From Bacteriovoracaceae bacterium (lineage in GTDB: Bacteria > Bdellovibrionota > Bacteriovoracia > Bacteriovoracales > Bacteriovoracaceae), in NCBI GenBank assembly GCA_028378565.1, contig JAONMX010000007.1, positions 1 through 49,817 on the forward strand: DNA of 49,817 nucleotides, written 5' to 3'. Of the stretch, positions 15,449 to 24,307 are shown piece by piece. Each line of letters begins with the position of its first letter. The first letter of the stretch is position 1. Under the pieces are notes generated by a model that had not been told where the DNA came from, did no database searches, and saw only the letters and a list, made by a program, of their open reading frames with translations. Made by a program: the position numbers and the translations under genes.

Positions 15449-16183
15449 TTAAACTTTACTCGGAATAAAATTTTCGAAAATTATATTACTACAGTGATTA
15501 GAAACACTCTTATATTTATCAAAAGAATCTATCGTCCAAGCAACTATTGGCACTGTACCTATCTTACGAAGGATTTTAGGAGAAAGCTCCTGTAAACACT
15601 TATATTCTAGTCCGATATAATTGGGCTTAAGAAGTGGGATTAACATAAGATTTCTTAACACAATTTTTTGCCATAAAGGCATAGCAAATCCATCAAACGT
15701 TCCGCTCAATAACCCTCTAGGTATGTCAGGCATTTTTCTTTTAAACCAAAATAGTGTTTGAGGATGAAAGGCCTGTATCGCAAATTGACCATTATAATCT
15801 TTTAAAATATCAAATAGTTTCTTTTCTAGCTGTCCATTATAATTTTTAACTTTCGGCTCAATAATGAGAGGGACTCTCCCCCTAATTAAATCTAACACAT
15901 CAACAAGTTTAGGAATTGATTGACCATCAGGGAGCTTTAATTTTGACAGCTGTTCGAATGTTATTTCATCTATTTGAAATGAAGCTCCAGTAAGTCTAAC
16001 TGAATTTATATCGTGAAAGACAACAACTTCACCATCACTAGTGAGCATAACATCCAACTCCATAGGGAAATTATGATTAGCAGCATTCTCAAAAGCCTTG
16101 AGAGAGTTTTCAGCAATCTCATCATTATAAAGACCTCGATGAGCAATAGGAATATGACAGTACCAATCTTCCTCAAAAATCAT
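15449..16183 (-). CDS. Glycerophosphodiester phosphodiesterase
   Basis: The 244-residue protein has the GDPD TIM-barrel signatures: HRGLYNDEIAENSLKAFENA (catalytic His and the EN pair), MELDVMLTSDGEVVVFHD (metal-binding E/D and second His), LIIEPKVK (metal-binding Glu) and a C-terminal VAWTID. It hydrolyses glycerophosphodiesters to glycerol-3-phosphate and an alcohol. There is no signal peptide, so it is cytosolic, as for UgpQ. Its ATG overlaps the stop of the DUF1338 gene by four bases, making it the last gene of the four-gene minus-strand operon. Confidence 0.9.
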   Translation of the reverse strand: MIFEEDWYCHIPIAHRGLYNDEIAENSLKAFENAANHNFPMELDVMLTSDGEVVVFHDINSVRLTGASFQIDEITFEQLSKLKLPDGQSIPKLVDVLDLIRGRVPLIIEPKVKNYNGQLEKKLFDILKDYNGQFAIQAFHPQTLFWFKRKMPDIPRGLLSGTFDGFAMPLWQKIVLRNLMLIPLLKPNYIGLEYKCLQELSPKILRKIGTVPIVAWTIDSFDKYKSVSNHCSNIIFENFIPSKV

Positions 16184-16977
16184 TTATCAATAACCTTATT
16201 TGTACTTTCAAAGATTCTATCAGCAGAACTCGTTACAAAACCTTGAAACAGAATATCTTCTTTGATGGGATATCGTTTTGCAAACTCATAGAAACAACTA
16301 GCCACTTGGTGAGTTTCACCATCAAAATCCACATGGATAGAGTCGGCCATGGTTGAGGATTGCTCAAGGTAAACAGCAGGGTTTCCTTTTATTTCACCAC
16401 CACTAGTATTCATCTCAAAACTATTTTCTTTAAGAAAAGAATTGAATTCACCTAAACCAGAAAATGAGCTTAGCTCATTTACTAAAACTGTAAAGTGATT
16501 TGGACGAATACCATGAGCAAGAACCCAAGCTGCATATTCGCTTTCTTCTAAGGCCATTTGATATTGGTCATAACAAATATGCCAATTCTTACTTCCACTA
16601 ATTAAAAGTTCATTAAAGTCAAAGTCTTCAGATTCAACACATTCTTTTATTAATCGTTGCAACTTTTTAGAAAAGTTATTATTTTGTAACTGACTGATGA
16701 AAATTTTAGGACAAGCTTTATCTTTATTTTCTAAATGAACTGCATCTAATTTTTTTTCTTCAAATACGTAATCACCACAAACTTCGTAGTCATATTGCTT
16801 GAAAAATTCAATAAAACGATCCATACAAAGGGCATGGTTATCAAAAGTTCGAAAAGCAATATGATCATTCACAACGCTCTCTCCTCTTTGAGATAAGAGG
16901 TCATTGATCTTTTTGGCACTGGGAGTTGTTTCAATATATTGATCCCAAGCGATTTGAAAATAATCGTTTAACTTCAT
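16180..16977 (-). CDS. DUF1338-family (HglS-like) 2-oxoacid dioxygenase/decarboxylase
   Basis: The 265-residue protein has the DUF1338 hallmark NDHIAFRTF (His38 with Arg42 four residues on, the same His-Arg spacing as in HglS) and the second histidine motif HGIRPNHFTVLVN around residue 165. A Glu in YLEQSS is a plausible third metal ligand. HglS enzymes convert 2-oxoadipate to D-2-hydroxyglutarate in lysine catabolism; shorter ~260-residue members exist with unknown substrates. It overlaps the upstream FAD oxidase by four bases (ATGA). The pairing with an amine oxidase supports amino-acid or pipecolate breakdown but does not prove it. Confidence 0.8.
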   Translation of the reverse strand: MKLNDYFQIAWDQYIETTPSAKKINDLLSQRGESVVNDHIAFRTFDNHALCMDRFIEFFKQYDYEVCGDYVFEEKKLDAVHLENKDKACPKIFISQLQNNNFSKKLQRLIKECVESEDFDFNELLISGSKNWHICYDQYQMALEESEYAAWVLAHGIRPNHFTVLVNELSSFSGLGEFNSFLKENSFEMNTSGGEIKGNPAVYLEQSSTMADSIHVDFDGETHQVASCFYEFAKRYPIKEDILFQGFVTSSADRIFESTNKVIDK

Positions 16978-18158
16978 GAGAATCTCTTTGCTGTAATAAA
17001 GTTTGGAATCTTTCTATCAAACATAGAGTCGGTTAATACTTTTCCAGAGTGAAAAGCTAGTCCAAGCCCATGAGCAGTAAACCCCCCTAGAAAGAAACAC
17101 TGAGGATCAGTAGGAAGAGCTCCGACCATTGGCTGTCCATCAACACTAAAGCCCATAATCCCAGACCAACGATGAGTGATTTTTGCTTTTCTAATGGCCG
17201 GGATATGCTGGTGAAGAAAATCTTCTAAAGCACTTTGAATAACGGCAGAAGTTTCATCACTATATCCAATCTCTGCATCTTTTTGTAATTGCCTAAAGCC
17301 ACCAATCACCATCTCACCGGTTGGTAATTGTCTGAAGTAATCGAGAACAAAATTAGCGTAACAAGGAGCCTCCATAAAGCGCTCCACAGGTTCTGTGGCC
17401 AAGATCTGCCCTCTAGTTGGAAAGATTTTATCTTCAAAGAAAGGATGTAGTTGAGGCCCGTATCCATTCGTTGCAAAAACAACAATCGGGGCCTTAAAAG
17501 TATTCTGCTTAGTACGAACAACTTTATCCCCTCCACTTTCATCTAATGCAAAGACTTCATGGTTTTCATAAAAGGTAACTTCATTCTTAGTCTTCTCAAT
17601 TTTATCTCTAATTTCACTTAGCATATGAAGAGGATGAATACTGGCGTCCCCAACATACTTAATACCACCAACGAATTTATCAGCACCGAGACGACTTTTG
17701 ATTCCCGCTTCATCAATAATATCAACGTTGATTCCCATTTTTTCCATAATAGAAGCACTATTTTTTAACTCTTGAAATTCTTCTGGGGTTGAAGCTAGAG
17801 AGAAACTTCCCTTATGTTCAAAGAGCATTTCTTTTTCGCGGTTTTGAATAATTTCATCTTTTAACAACTGAAGATTTACTTCACTATAATTCCAAATTTC
17901 TTTGGCCTCATCTTCTCCGTGCTTTCCTACCAGTCGATTAAAATGCTCAACAGAACCACAAGTAATAAATCCAGCATTTCTTCCGGTTGCTCCATCTCCT
18001 AATTGATACTTTTCAACTAAGGCAATCCTCATGGTTGGATCTTCTTTTTGCAACCAATAGGCTGCAGATAAACCAGCAATACCGCCGCCGATAATAACAA
18101 TATCTTGCTCTATGGTTTTCTTATCTCTTGATTTATCCATCCAAATTGAAACACTCAT
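16974..18158 (-). CDS. FAD-dependent amine/amino-acid oxidase (DAO family)
   Basis: The 394-residue enzyme starts with a Rossmann FAD-binding motif, DIVIIGGGIAGLSAAYWL, followed by GATGRNAGFI, typical of the DAO family that includes gamma-glutamylputrescine oxidase (PuuB) and L-pipecolate oxidase (AmaA). A second FAD/substrate signature lies near the C-terminus (GIMGFSVDGQPMVGALP, then GGFTAHGLGLAFHSGK). It oxidises a secondary amine or amino acid to an imine. AAAGGA precedes ATG 18158 and the gene lies 9 bases after the GNAT stop, with a four-base overlap into DUF1338. With DUF1338 downstream, pipecolate or a lysine-derived amine is a reasonable guess for the substrate. Confidence 0.85.
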   Translation of the reverse strand: MSVSIWMDKSRDKKTIEQDIVIIGGGIAGLSAAYWLQKEDPTMRIALVEKYQLGDGATGRNAGFITCGSVEHFNRLVGKHGEDEAKEIWNYSEVNLQLLKDEIIQNREKEMLFEHKGSFSLASTPEEFQELKNSASIMEKMGINVDIIDEAGIKSRLGADKFVGGIKYVGDASIHPLHMLSEIRDKIEKTKNEVTFYENHEVFALDESGGDKVVRTKQNTFKAPIVVFATNGYGPQLHPFFEDKIFPTRGQILATEPVERFMEAPCYANFVLDYFRQLPTGEMVIGGFRQLQKDAEIGYSDETSAVIQSALEDFLHQHIPAIRKAKITHRWSGIMGFSVDGQPMVGALPTDPQCFFLGGFTAHGLGLAFHSGKVLTDSMFDRKIPNFITAKRFS

Positions 18159-18167
18159 ATATATCCT

Positions 18168-18725
18168 TTATAAATATTTTATCATTTCACAAGCAGTACA
18201 AATACAACGTTCAGGAGAACAGCGTGTACACTCATAATCAATTGGGTACCAAAATTTTTCATGATTTTTAATTTCTTCAAAACCCATTTTTTGTAAGTAT
18301 CTTTGAGAACTATTGTGAGGGCTTTCTAACCAAGAATGACAGACAATAGCACTTCCCTTCATCTCTTTAATTTTTTCAATCGAGAGGTTTGATAGTTTCT
18401 TTCCTAACCCATTCTTTTGAAACTTTTCTGCAATAAAGAGACTTTTAAAGTAAGCGACTTGCTCCGTTTTAACATTCCAATTAGATGGGCTAATACCACG
18501 AGCTTTCTTCGTCCAAATACCTGGAGCAAATGTTAACCTCACACCAGCTAACTCATCATCAACAAAGGCAAGAAAACTCGCTGACTCTTTTACATCTGGA
18601 TGAAAAGTTAACTGGAAAATTTCAAACAATTCTTCAACAGAAAAATAGTTCTCCCCAATCCACTGATCAGTAAATTCCTTCACTATCTGAATATCTTTTT
18701 CTTCCATTGAACGAATCAATTCCAT
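18168..18725 (-). CDS. GNAT-family N-acetyltransferase with C-terminal Cys cluster
   Basis: I chose ATG 18725 because AAAGGA lies six bases upstream; the longer frame from ATG 18764 would run through the likely promoter. The 185-residue product has the GNAT core: FKSLFIAEKFQKNGLGKKLS (acetyl-CoA pyrophosphate loop, Q/RxxGxG/A) and a C-terminal RYLQKMGFEEI. The last ~20 residues hold CxxCxxxxCxCxxC (CTRCSPERCICTACEM), a likely zinc knuckle not part of the usual GNAT fold. First gene of the operon with the FAD oxidase, DUF1338 and GDPD genes. The acceptor is unknown. Confidence 0.82.
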   Translation of the reverse strand: MELIRSMEEKDIQIVKEFTDQWIGENYFSVEELFEIFQLTFHPDVKESASFLAFVDDELAGVRLTFAPGIWTKKARGISPSNWNVKTEQVAYFKSLFIAEKFQKNGLGKKLSNLSIEKIKEMKGSAIVCHSWLESPHNSSQRYLQKMGFEEIKNHEKFWYPIDYECTRCSPERCICTACEMIKYL

Positions 18726-18769
18726 CCAAGTTCCTTTCCTTAATTCTATTGCTATAGAATACATTTAAA

Positions 18770-18785
18770 TGACTATCCCTAGTCA
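18770..18785. promoter_or_regulatory. Palindrome at the GNAT-operon promoter
   Basis: TGACTA-TCCC-TAGTCA forms a perfect 6-bp inverted repeat 45-60 bases upstream of the GNAT start. On the minus strand its first part supplies TTGACT as a plausible -35, with TATTCT (around 18760) as a poorly spaced -10. A repressor or activator site is possible. Confidence 0.35.
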
Positions 18786-18801
18786 AGAAAACGCACCGTA
18801 T

Positions 18802-18836
18802 TATTTTGCCATATTCAAAAGAAATAAGGCAAAATA
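18802..18836. promoter_or_regulatory. Inverted repeat upstream of the lipoprotein gene
   Basis: TATTTTGCC (18802-18810) and GGCAAAATA (18828-18836) are exact complements with a 17-base spacer, 28 bases before ATG 18864. It could be an operator for the divergent promoters in this 138-base gap or a hairpin in the leader. Confidence 0.4.
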
Positions 18837-18863
18837 TCAGATCAATATTAAAAAAGGTCTTTT

Positions 18864-19577
18864 ATGAAGAGTTTGTTATTAGTGCTATTAGTTTTACTTA
18901 CAAGTTGTGCTTTTTTTAGCCCATACCAGTCTCACCAAGAAAAGTTTTATCCTTTAATAACGGCCGATAATTTGAAGGATTCCGGTTATGAAAGCTTCAA
19001 TTCAGAAGATGTTAAATCAATCCTCACCAAGGAAACATCTCTTGCCGGAGGTACTTATATTGTTTCAGCTTTTCCTGTTACAAAAACATACTTAAACGCC
19101 CTCACTAACGAACTGACAAAAGAAAGATCACTAAATAAGTCGCAGGCGAGTAAACTTAAGAAAAAGTATTACAACAACTATATTAAAAATAAGACCTGCA
19201 TACAGTTTTCCTATGTGGCTACTAGATACAACAAAGTTAAATACCTAAGCGGATGGGATTTAGAATTAGACTATCAAAAAGTGAGCCGCAAGCTTACCTT
19301 CAAGAAGTCAGACCTTACAAAAGAGCCTATTAACAATAAGAAAAGAATTGGTAATGATATTCTAGACCAATGGAGCAATACAGCTATCGCTTGTACAAAA
19401 AGCTATGAGCCACTTAAAGAGGAGTTCCATGTAAAAGTAACACCTCGATTTGTTCCATTTCCATTTGATAGTAATACTACATTAAAATGGGAGTTTGATC
19501 ACGTCAAAATTGTAGATGGTAAAGAAGTAAAGGTAGAAAGCTCAAATAGTTCGTACCAACCTTATCGGGGTTGGTAG
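18864..19577 (+). CDS. Putative lipoprotein, unknown function
   Basis: A 237-residue protein with a lipoprotein signal: LLLVLLVLLTSC places the lipidated Cys at residue 15. The mature part is Lys-rich and soluble, with a repeated KxxKKYYNNY-type segment and no motif I recognise. The N-terminal half of the mature part is helical; the second half (GWDLELDYQKVSRKLTFKK and after) is beta-rich. AAAGG precedes ATG 18864. The convergent cytochrome gene ends 4 bases away. A divergent promoter is shared with the GNAT operon. Confidence 0.7.
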   Translation: MKSLLLVLLVLLTSCAFFSPYQSHQEKFYPLITADNLKDSGYESFNSEDVKSILTKETSLAGGTYIVSAFPVTKTYLNALTNELTKERSLNKSQASKLKKKYYNNYIKNKTCIQFSYVATRYNKVKYLSGWDLELDYQKVSRKLTFKKSDLTKEPINNKKRIGNDILDQWSNTAIACTKSYEPLKEEFHVKVTPRFVPFPFDSNTTLKWEFDHVKIVDGKEVKVESSNSSYQPYRGW

Positions 19578-19581
19578 GACC

Positions 19582-21297
19582 TTATAAAGTCTTCAGATAG
19601 CTTCTAAGATCTTTCTTTTGCCCTTGGCTCATCTTAGACTTACCATTCTCATCATAGAACGCTTTCGAGTGTCCAATGTTAAGAAGACCTGGTTTATTGG
19701 CCCGATAAATGGCATCTTTTTCTTTCCACCATTCTTTTGGAATCTTGTCCCCTACTGGATAACCCACGCAGTCTTCATCAAAGTGCTCAGCTTTTGTACT
19801 AGGCCCCTGAACAAATACTTTTGGTCGTCTATCAGGACGTTCCATTAAAGCACATAAGTTAGGTATCGAGTTATTATGAAAGTAAGGATACCTTAAGAAT
19901 ACACCTTCGAGTGGTGGTGGAACATAACCTTTTTGTGGGACAACTTTTGTCTTCATCCACTTAGAGATGGCCAATTTATTTAAGGCACCACTAAATTCTT
20001 TTGTTGCTATCCAACGGTTAGGATCAGTTCCAACATCTTTCACTGGAGTTTGTTCGTGATAAATCACTTTTGTGGTTGTCAGTTTTTCAGCAAGAGTTAG
20101 CTCCTCAGAATTCGGTAGTGACCAAGTTTTCTCATAAGTACCATGACATTTCTTACAACTATTGTTGTAAACCACTTCCCCTCTTTTAGCAGATTCTAGA
20201 TTAATAGAATCCGCAGGAAAGAAGTCTGACCAACCAGGAGCTTTGGTGGCAAAAGCCGCTGCTGTAATTTCTTTTATTTTATCTGAATTATCTCGCATCC
20301 AACTTTCTAATTCTTTAAGATCAGTTCCACGACCTAACTCATTCCATAGGAAATTCGTTAAAATAGGATTACCACTTACAATAGAACCATCACTTAACCA
20401 TCTAGTCTTATATTTCAAATTCCACCATGGCATTGGCTTTGAATCAGCTACAAATGTCTTTAGCTTAGGCTGCTTTCTACGTTGTCGTCGATTAGTTCTA
20501 CGAGGTTTTTTAGTAGCGTATTCGTCGTCTTGTCTCTTGGCCAAACTAAGAGAAACATGAGGAAGAGAAGTATCTAGTCCGAGAACTTGTGGAGCAACAG
20601 CATCAACATACTTTAAATTCTCTTTTGTTTTTTTAAACATCGCCTTTTCAGCATGAGTCGCATTAGTCGCCACTCTGAAAAATCCTGATGGGATTAGCGG
20701 AACATATTTCTTGGCCATAACAAAGAACTCATTTGCTCTTGGTCTTTTATTAGTAAGACCCATAACTGTTTTTCCTAAGAACGTCCCCGAGTGACAAGTG
20801 GCACAGCTATAAGTCATGGCCTTACCGTTTTTTGTATCAAGGATACTTGCTCCAACTCGATAATCAGGCTTTACATGATCAGGGTATGGTATTTGAAAAA
20901 CATCTGGCACATCGCTTTCTGGAAATTTATTAAGACCAAGCCATTCATACAACCCGTCCATATCATTGTAGCCAAGTTTTTTTTCTGCAATTTTTTCAAT
21001 TAATCTTTTAAGAGGATTTTTCTTTTCTTCTTCCAAGAAATACTTAAGAGGCTCATAAGGAATTTTTAAACCTGTTACTTTTACTGGCCATTTGAGAGCG
21101 TGAATATAACCTTCTTTCTTAACCTCTTCTAATTGGGATACATCTAATCCATAAATATTTTCTCTCGTTTCACCTAAGCCAAGCTTTGCATCTGAGCTCC
21201 AATCAGGAGTGACCGGCCGAGACAGCCATTCAGAAGAAAAAGCACTGATAGAAAGTAGTGAAATTAAGGTAAGAAATGGAATCATTCTTCTATTCAT
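19582..21297 (-). CDS. Periplasmic di-haem cytochrome c
   Basis: The 571-residue product has a Sec signal peptide (residues 1-21, ending AFSS). Two haem c attachment motifs are present: CATCH at 165-169 and CKKCH at 381-385. A late RYPYFHNNSIPNLCALM segment matches the distal region of di-haem cytochrome c/peroxidase-like oxidoreductases, where similar YFHNGS motifs are common. Between the haem motifs is a strongly basic insert (KKPRRTNRRQRRKQPK, about 263-278) that looks out of place. It likely takes part in periplasmic electron transfer or oxidation of an organic substrate (rubber-oxygenase/peroxidase superfamily); the donor is unknown. Transcribed alone, with gltX's terminator just upstream. 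Confidence 0.85.
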   Translation of the reverse strand: MNRRMIPFLTLISLLSISAFSSEWLSRPVTPDWSSDAKLGLGETRENIYGLDVSQLEEVKKEGYIHALKWPVKVTGLKIPYEPLKYFLEEEKKNPLKRLIEKIAEKKLGYNDMDGLYEWLGLNKFPESDVPDVFQIPYPDHVKPDYRVGASILDTKNGKAMTYSCATCHSGTFLGKTVMGLTNKRPRANEFFVMAKKYVPLIPSGFFRVATNATHAEKAMFKKTKENLKYVDAVAPQVLGLDTSLPHVSLSLAKRQDDEYATKKPRRTNRRQRRKQPKLKTFVADSKPMPWWNLKYKTRWLSDGSIVSGNPILTNFLWNELGRGTDLKELESWMRDNSDKIKEITAAAFATKAPGWSDFFPADSINLESAKRGEVVYNNSCKKCHGTYEKTWSLPNSEELTLAEKLTTTKVIYHEQTPVKDVGTDPNRWIATKEFSGALNKLAISKWMKTKVVPQKGYVPPPLEGVFLRYPYFHNNSIPNLCALMERPDRRPKVFVQGPSTKAEHFDEDCVGYPVGDKIPKEWWKEKDAIYRANKPGLLNIGHSKAFYDENGKSKMSQGQKKDLRSYLKTL

Positions 21298-21330
21298 AAA
21301 TACGCCTTCATGTTGTTTCTATTAGAATAA

Positions 21331-21356
21331 AAAAAGCCCCTTAAGATGTCCAAGGG
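21331..21356 (-). terminator. Rho-independent terminator after gltX
   Basis: CCCTT (21338-21342) pairs with AAGGG (21352-21356) across a 9-base loop; on the minus strand the stem is followed by a T-run (A-run ending 21335 on the plus strand). It lies 45 bases past the gltX stop and 34 bases before the cytochrome start. Confidence 0.75.
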
Positions 21357-21400
21357 ACCTGTAATAAAGACTTGATTTTTTTGAGGTTACTAGAGCTAAC

Positions 21401-22849
21401 TTACTGAAATCGTGTTAAGAGAAGTTCAACATTTGTTAGAGGAATAACGACTTTCAAATCTGGACCTTGTGTCATATGGGTAAAGGCCGCTCTCATACCT
21501 TTGAAAAGTTGCTTACCTTTGATCTTCAATTCTTTCTTAATATGATTACTCCATTCATTAAAATGCTCTTCAGTTGGATACTCTACTCCTGCCGCTTTTA
21601 GCTTTTCAAGCTCCGCTTTCAAATACTGTTGAATAATAGGAGTACTCTCCCAAGTAAGAATATCTTTTAGTTCTTCACTATCTTCGCTACTTATAGTTGG
21701 AGCTGTATTAAATAAAACTTCAAAGTGAGTAGAAAGTTCTGAAGGAAGATTTACTTTTTCTTTAAAAAATTCAAGACATCTAATTTTCCATTCTTTTTCT
21801 TGGGAATGAAAACTATGATCAGTTGGAATACTTACTTCACAATACTTTAACAACTCATCACCCGTTAATAATTTAAGGTGTTGGCCGTTAAAGAAATTTA
21901 ACTTAGCAACATCATAAAGTGCCGGTGATTTATTAAAGCGAGTTAGATCAAAAATATCTGCGATATCATCTATTTTAAAAATATCTTGTTCTTCAGGATG
22001 AGACCAACCGAGTAGGCAAAGATAATTCATCAAAGCCGTAGGAAGATAGTTTTGATCTCTATATTGAGAAACGGAAGTTGCTCCATGTCTTTTGGAAAGT
22101 TTCTGACGATCCTCTCCTACTAACAAACTACAATGGGCAAACTCTGGAATTTTTGCTCCGAGTCCTTCATAGATCATTAATTGTCTGACGGTATTATTTA
22201 AATGCTCTTCTGCTCGAATCACATGTGTCATTTGCATTTTCCAATCATCAACAACACAGCAAAAATTATAAACAGGCATACCGTTAGATCTTAAAATAAC
22301 AAAGTCACCAACCATATCTTCAGGAAAAGTTACTTCACCCCGAACTAAATCAGTAAATGTATATTTCTTTTTAGGATTTTTAAAACGAATTACAAATTCT
22401 TCACCCGCATCAACTTTCGCCTTGGCTTCGGCCTTATCAAGGTCTCTATATTTTCCATGATAAGCGTGAGGTGAAATTTTTTCTTCTTGGGCCTTATTTG
22501 TTAATTCTTCAAGCTCTTCACTTTTTAGAAAGCAAGGGTAGGCATGACCTTTTTCTACAAGCTCCCAAGCTAGGTTCTTATATAAATCCATTCTTTCAGA
22601 CTGACGATAAGGACCCACATCAGCTGGCTTATCAGGACCTTCATCATAATCAAGTCCACACCAATGAATATCGTCAATCATCGCCGTTTCATACTCTGGT
22701 TTACTACGCTCTTGATCAGTGTCCTCGATTCGCAGAACAAATTGTCCCTTCATGGCCTTAGCATAAAGGTAACAATAGAGAGCCGTTCTTGCGCCTCCAA
22801 TATGTAAATATCCTGTTGGACTTGGGGCAAAACGAACACGCACGCTCAT
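21401..22849 (-). CDS. gltX: Glutamyl-tRNA synthetase
   Basis: The 482-residue class Ic aminoacyl-tRNA synthetase charges tRNA(Glu) and, in organisms without GlnRS, also tRNA(Gln). HIGH motif: FAPSPTGYLHIGGARTAL (about 7-24). KMSKS motif: KLSKRHG (250-256). RIEDTD and the GluRS-typical VDDWKMQMTHVIRAEEH are present. Length is normal for a bacterial GluRS with the C-terminal anticodon-binding domain. AGGAG six bases before ATG 22849 and a terminator after the stop. A second, shorter GluRS-like protein (GluQ type) is at 42017. Confidence 0.96.
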   Translation of the reverse strand: MSVRVRFAPSPTGYLHIGGARTALYCYLYAKAMKGQFVLRIEDTDQERSKPEYETAMIDDIHWCGLDYDEGPDKPADVGPYRQSERMDLYKNLAWELVEKGHAYPCFLKSEELEELTNKAQEEKISPHAYHGKYRDLDKAEAKAKVDAGEEFVIRFKNPKKKYTFTDLVRGEVTFPEDMVGDFVILRSNGMPVYNFCCVVDDWKMQMTHVIRAEEHLNNTVRQLMIYEGLGAKIPEFAHCSLLVGEDRQKLSKRHGATSVSQYRDQNYLPTALMNYLCLLGWSHPEEQDIFKIDDIADIFDLTRFNKSPALYDVAKLNFFNGQHLKLLTGDELLKYCEVSIPTDHSFHSQEKEWKIRCLEFFKEKVNLPSELSTHFEVLFNTAPTISSEDSEELKDILTWESTPIIQQYLKAELEKLKAAGVEYPTEEHFNEWSNHIKKELKIKGKQLFKGMRAAFTHMTQGPDLKVVIPLTNVELLLTRFQ

Positions 22850-22903
22850 GAAAATCTCCTAAGATTTATATCAATAATTTTTTGAAAATATAGCATGCAG
22901 CAT

Positions 22904-24280
22904 TTAGAAAACCAACAGCTTAGGCTCAGTAAAGTCGTCAATTGCGAAGCGAATGCCTTCTCTTCCTAAACCACTTTCCTTAATGCCCCCATACGGCATA
23001 GAGTCAACTCGAAACCCTGGCACCCTATTTAAAATGAGACCACCGACTTCTAATAAATCAAATGCCTTTTGAATATTTTCTTGCTTATTGGTCATTAGCC
23101 CGGCCTGTAATCCATACTTACTTTTATTTACTTGCTCAATGACATTTTCAAAATCTTTAAAAGCAAAGAGACATACCAAAGGAGCAAAAGCTTCTTCAAC
23201 ATTGAGAATCATGCCCTCACCTACATTTGTTAAAATAGTAGGTGCATAAATACTATGTTCAGTACTTAAAATCTTTCCACCAGTATGGACTTGAGCACCT
23301 TTTTGTTTTGCATCTTGAACCCATTCATCAATACGCTCTAAATGTTCTTTTGAAATGATTGGTCCCACGACGCAATCTTCTTGACTAGGATCACCTGAAA
23401 TAATTTTTTCCGTGGCCTGAATAAAATATTTTAAAAACTCTTCATACATAGAATCATGAATAAAAATACGCTGAGTACTAATGCAAATTTGACCACTGTA
23501 TAGAAAACTACCACTAATGATTTGTTCTAACTGACTCTTCCAATCATAACCTTGATCAATAATGAGAGCAGCATCTCCGCCTAGTTCAAGAGTGACTTTT
23601 TTCTTTCCCGCAAGAGACTTAAGTTTCCAACCAACTTTTGCACTTCCAGTAAAACTTAGATTAGTAAACTTATCGCTTTCAACTAAGATTTGCGCATTTT
23701 CATCATCACACAAGGCAACCTGAATAAGGTCTTTTGGAAGAAAGGTACTCCATTCTTTTAATAGTCTTAATAGTGAAAGTGGCGTTAATAAATTAGGCTT
23801 AATCACAATACTACATCCACTAATAATTGCGGGAGCGATTTTATGCATGGCCAAGTTGAGTGGGAAATTAAATGGCACAAGTCCTAATACTGGTCCTCGA
23901 GGAAATCTTCTCAGCTCAGTTTTTAGAGGACTACTATCCATCGTCAAAATATCTTCCGTCTTAGAAAGGATTTTATGATACTCCGACTCTGTTGCTGCGA
24001 GTTTTAATGTGAATAAGCATCGCTCAATCTCAAGCCTTGCATAAGAAATTGGTTTCCCTGCTTCCTTCATGATTATTTCTGCTAGCTCATCTTTAATGGA
24101 AGTAAGAGAATCATGCATTTGTTCAAGTAAAGAAACGCGAGTTTTAATATTTGAGTTCTTAAATTCATGGAAGGACTTATTTGATTTTTCTATCTTATCT
24201 AAAACTTCAAAAGTTTCATTAAGAGGAATACTATCAATAATAGAACCATTGTATTTATTAATTACATTTAAAATTTTCAT
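22904..24280 (-). CDS. NAD(P)-dependent aldehyde dehydrogenase
   Basis: The 458-residue enzyme belongs to the ALDH superfamily. Catalytic general base Glu232 in VTLELGGD and nucleophile Cys266 in SGQICIS are present, along with the cofactor motif FTGSAKVGWKL (210-220) and KPNLLTPLS (Lys binding the cofactor phosphate region). The C-terminus has PYGGIKESGLGREGI. It is slightly short, lacking an N-terminal extension. It resembles lactaldehyde/succinate-semialdehyde-type ALDHs; the substrate is not readable from sequence. It lies 54 bases upstream of gltX on the same strand. If the FAD oxidase/DUF1338 operon is a lysine or pipecolate route, this could supply the aminoadipate-semialdehyde step, but it is not in that operon. 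Confidence 0.9.
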   Translation of the reverse strand: MKILNVINKYNGSIIDSIPLNETFEVLDKIEKSNKSFHEFKNSNIKTRVSLLEQMHDSLTSIKDELAEIIMKEAGKPISYARLEIERCLFTLKLAATESEYHKILSKTEDILTMDSSPLKTELRRFPRGPVLGLVPFNFPLNLAMHKIAPAIISGCSIVIKPNLLTPLSLLRLLKEWSTFLPKDLIQVALCDDENAQILVESDKFTNLSFTGSAKVGWKLKSLAGKKKVTLELGGDAALIIDQGYDWKSQLEQIISGSFLYSGQICISTQRIFIHDSMYEEFLKYFIQATEKIISGDPSQEDCVVGPIISKEHLERIDEWVQDAKQKGAQVHTGGKILSTEHSIYAPTILTNVGEGMILNVEEAFAPLVCLFAFKDFENVIEQVNKSKYGLQAGLMTNKQENIQKAFDLLEVGGLILNRVPGFRVDSMPYGGIKESGLGREGIRFAIDDFTEPKLLVF

Positions 24281-24307
24281 GTCTTTGACAGTTACATAGT
24301 GAAAAGA

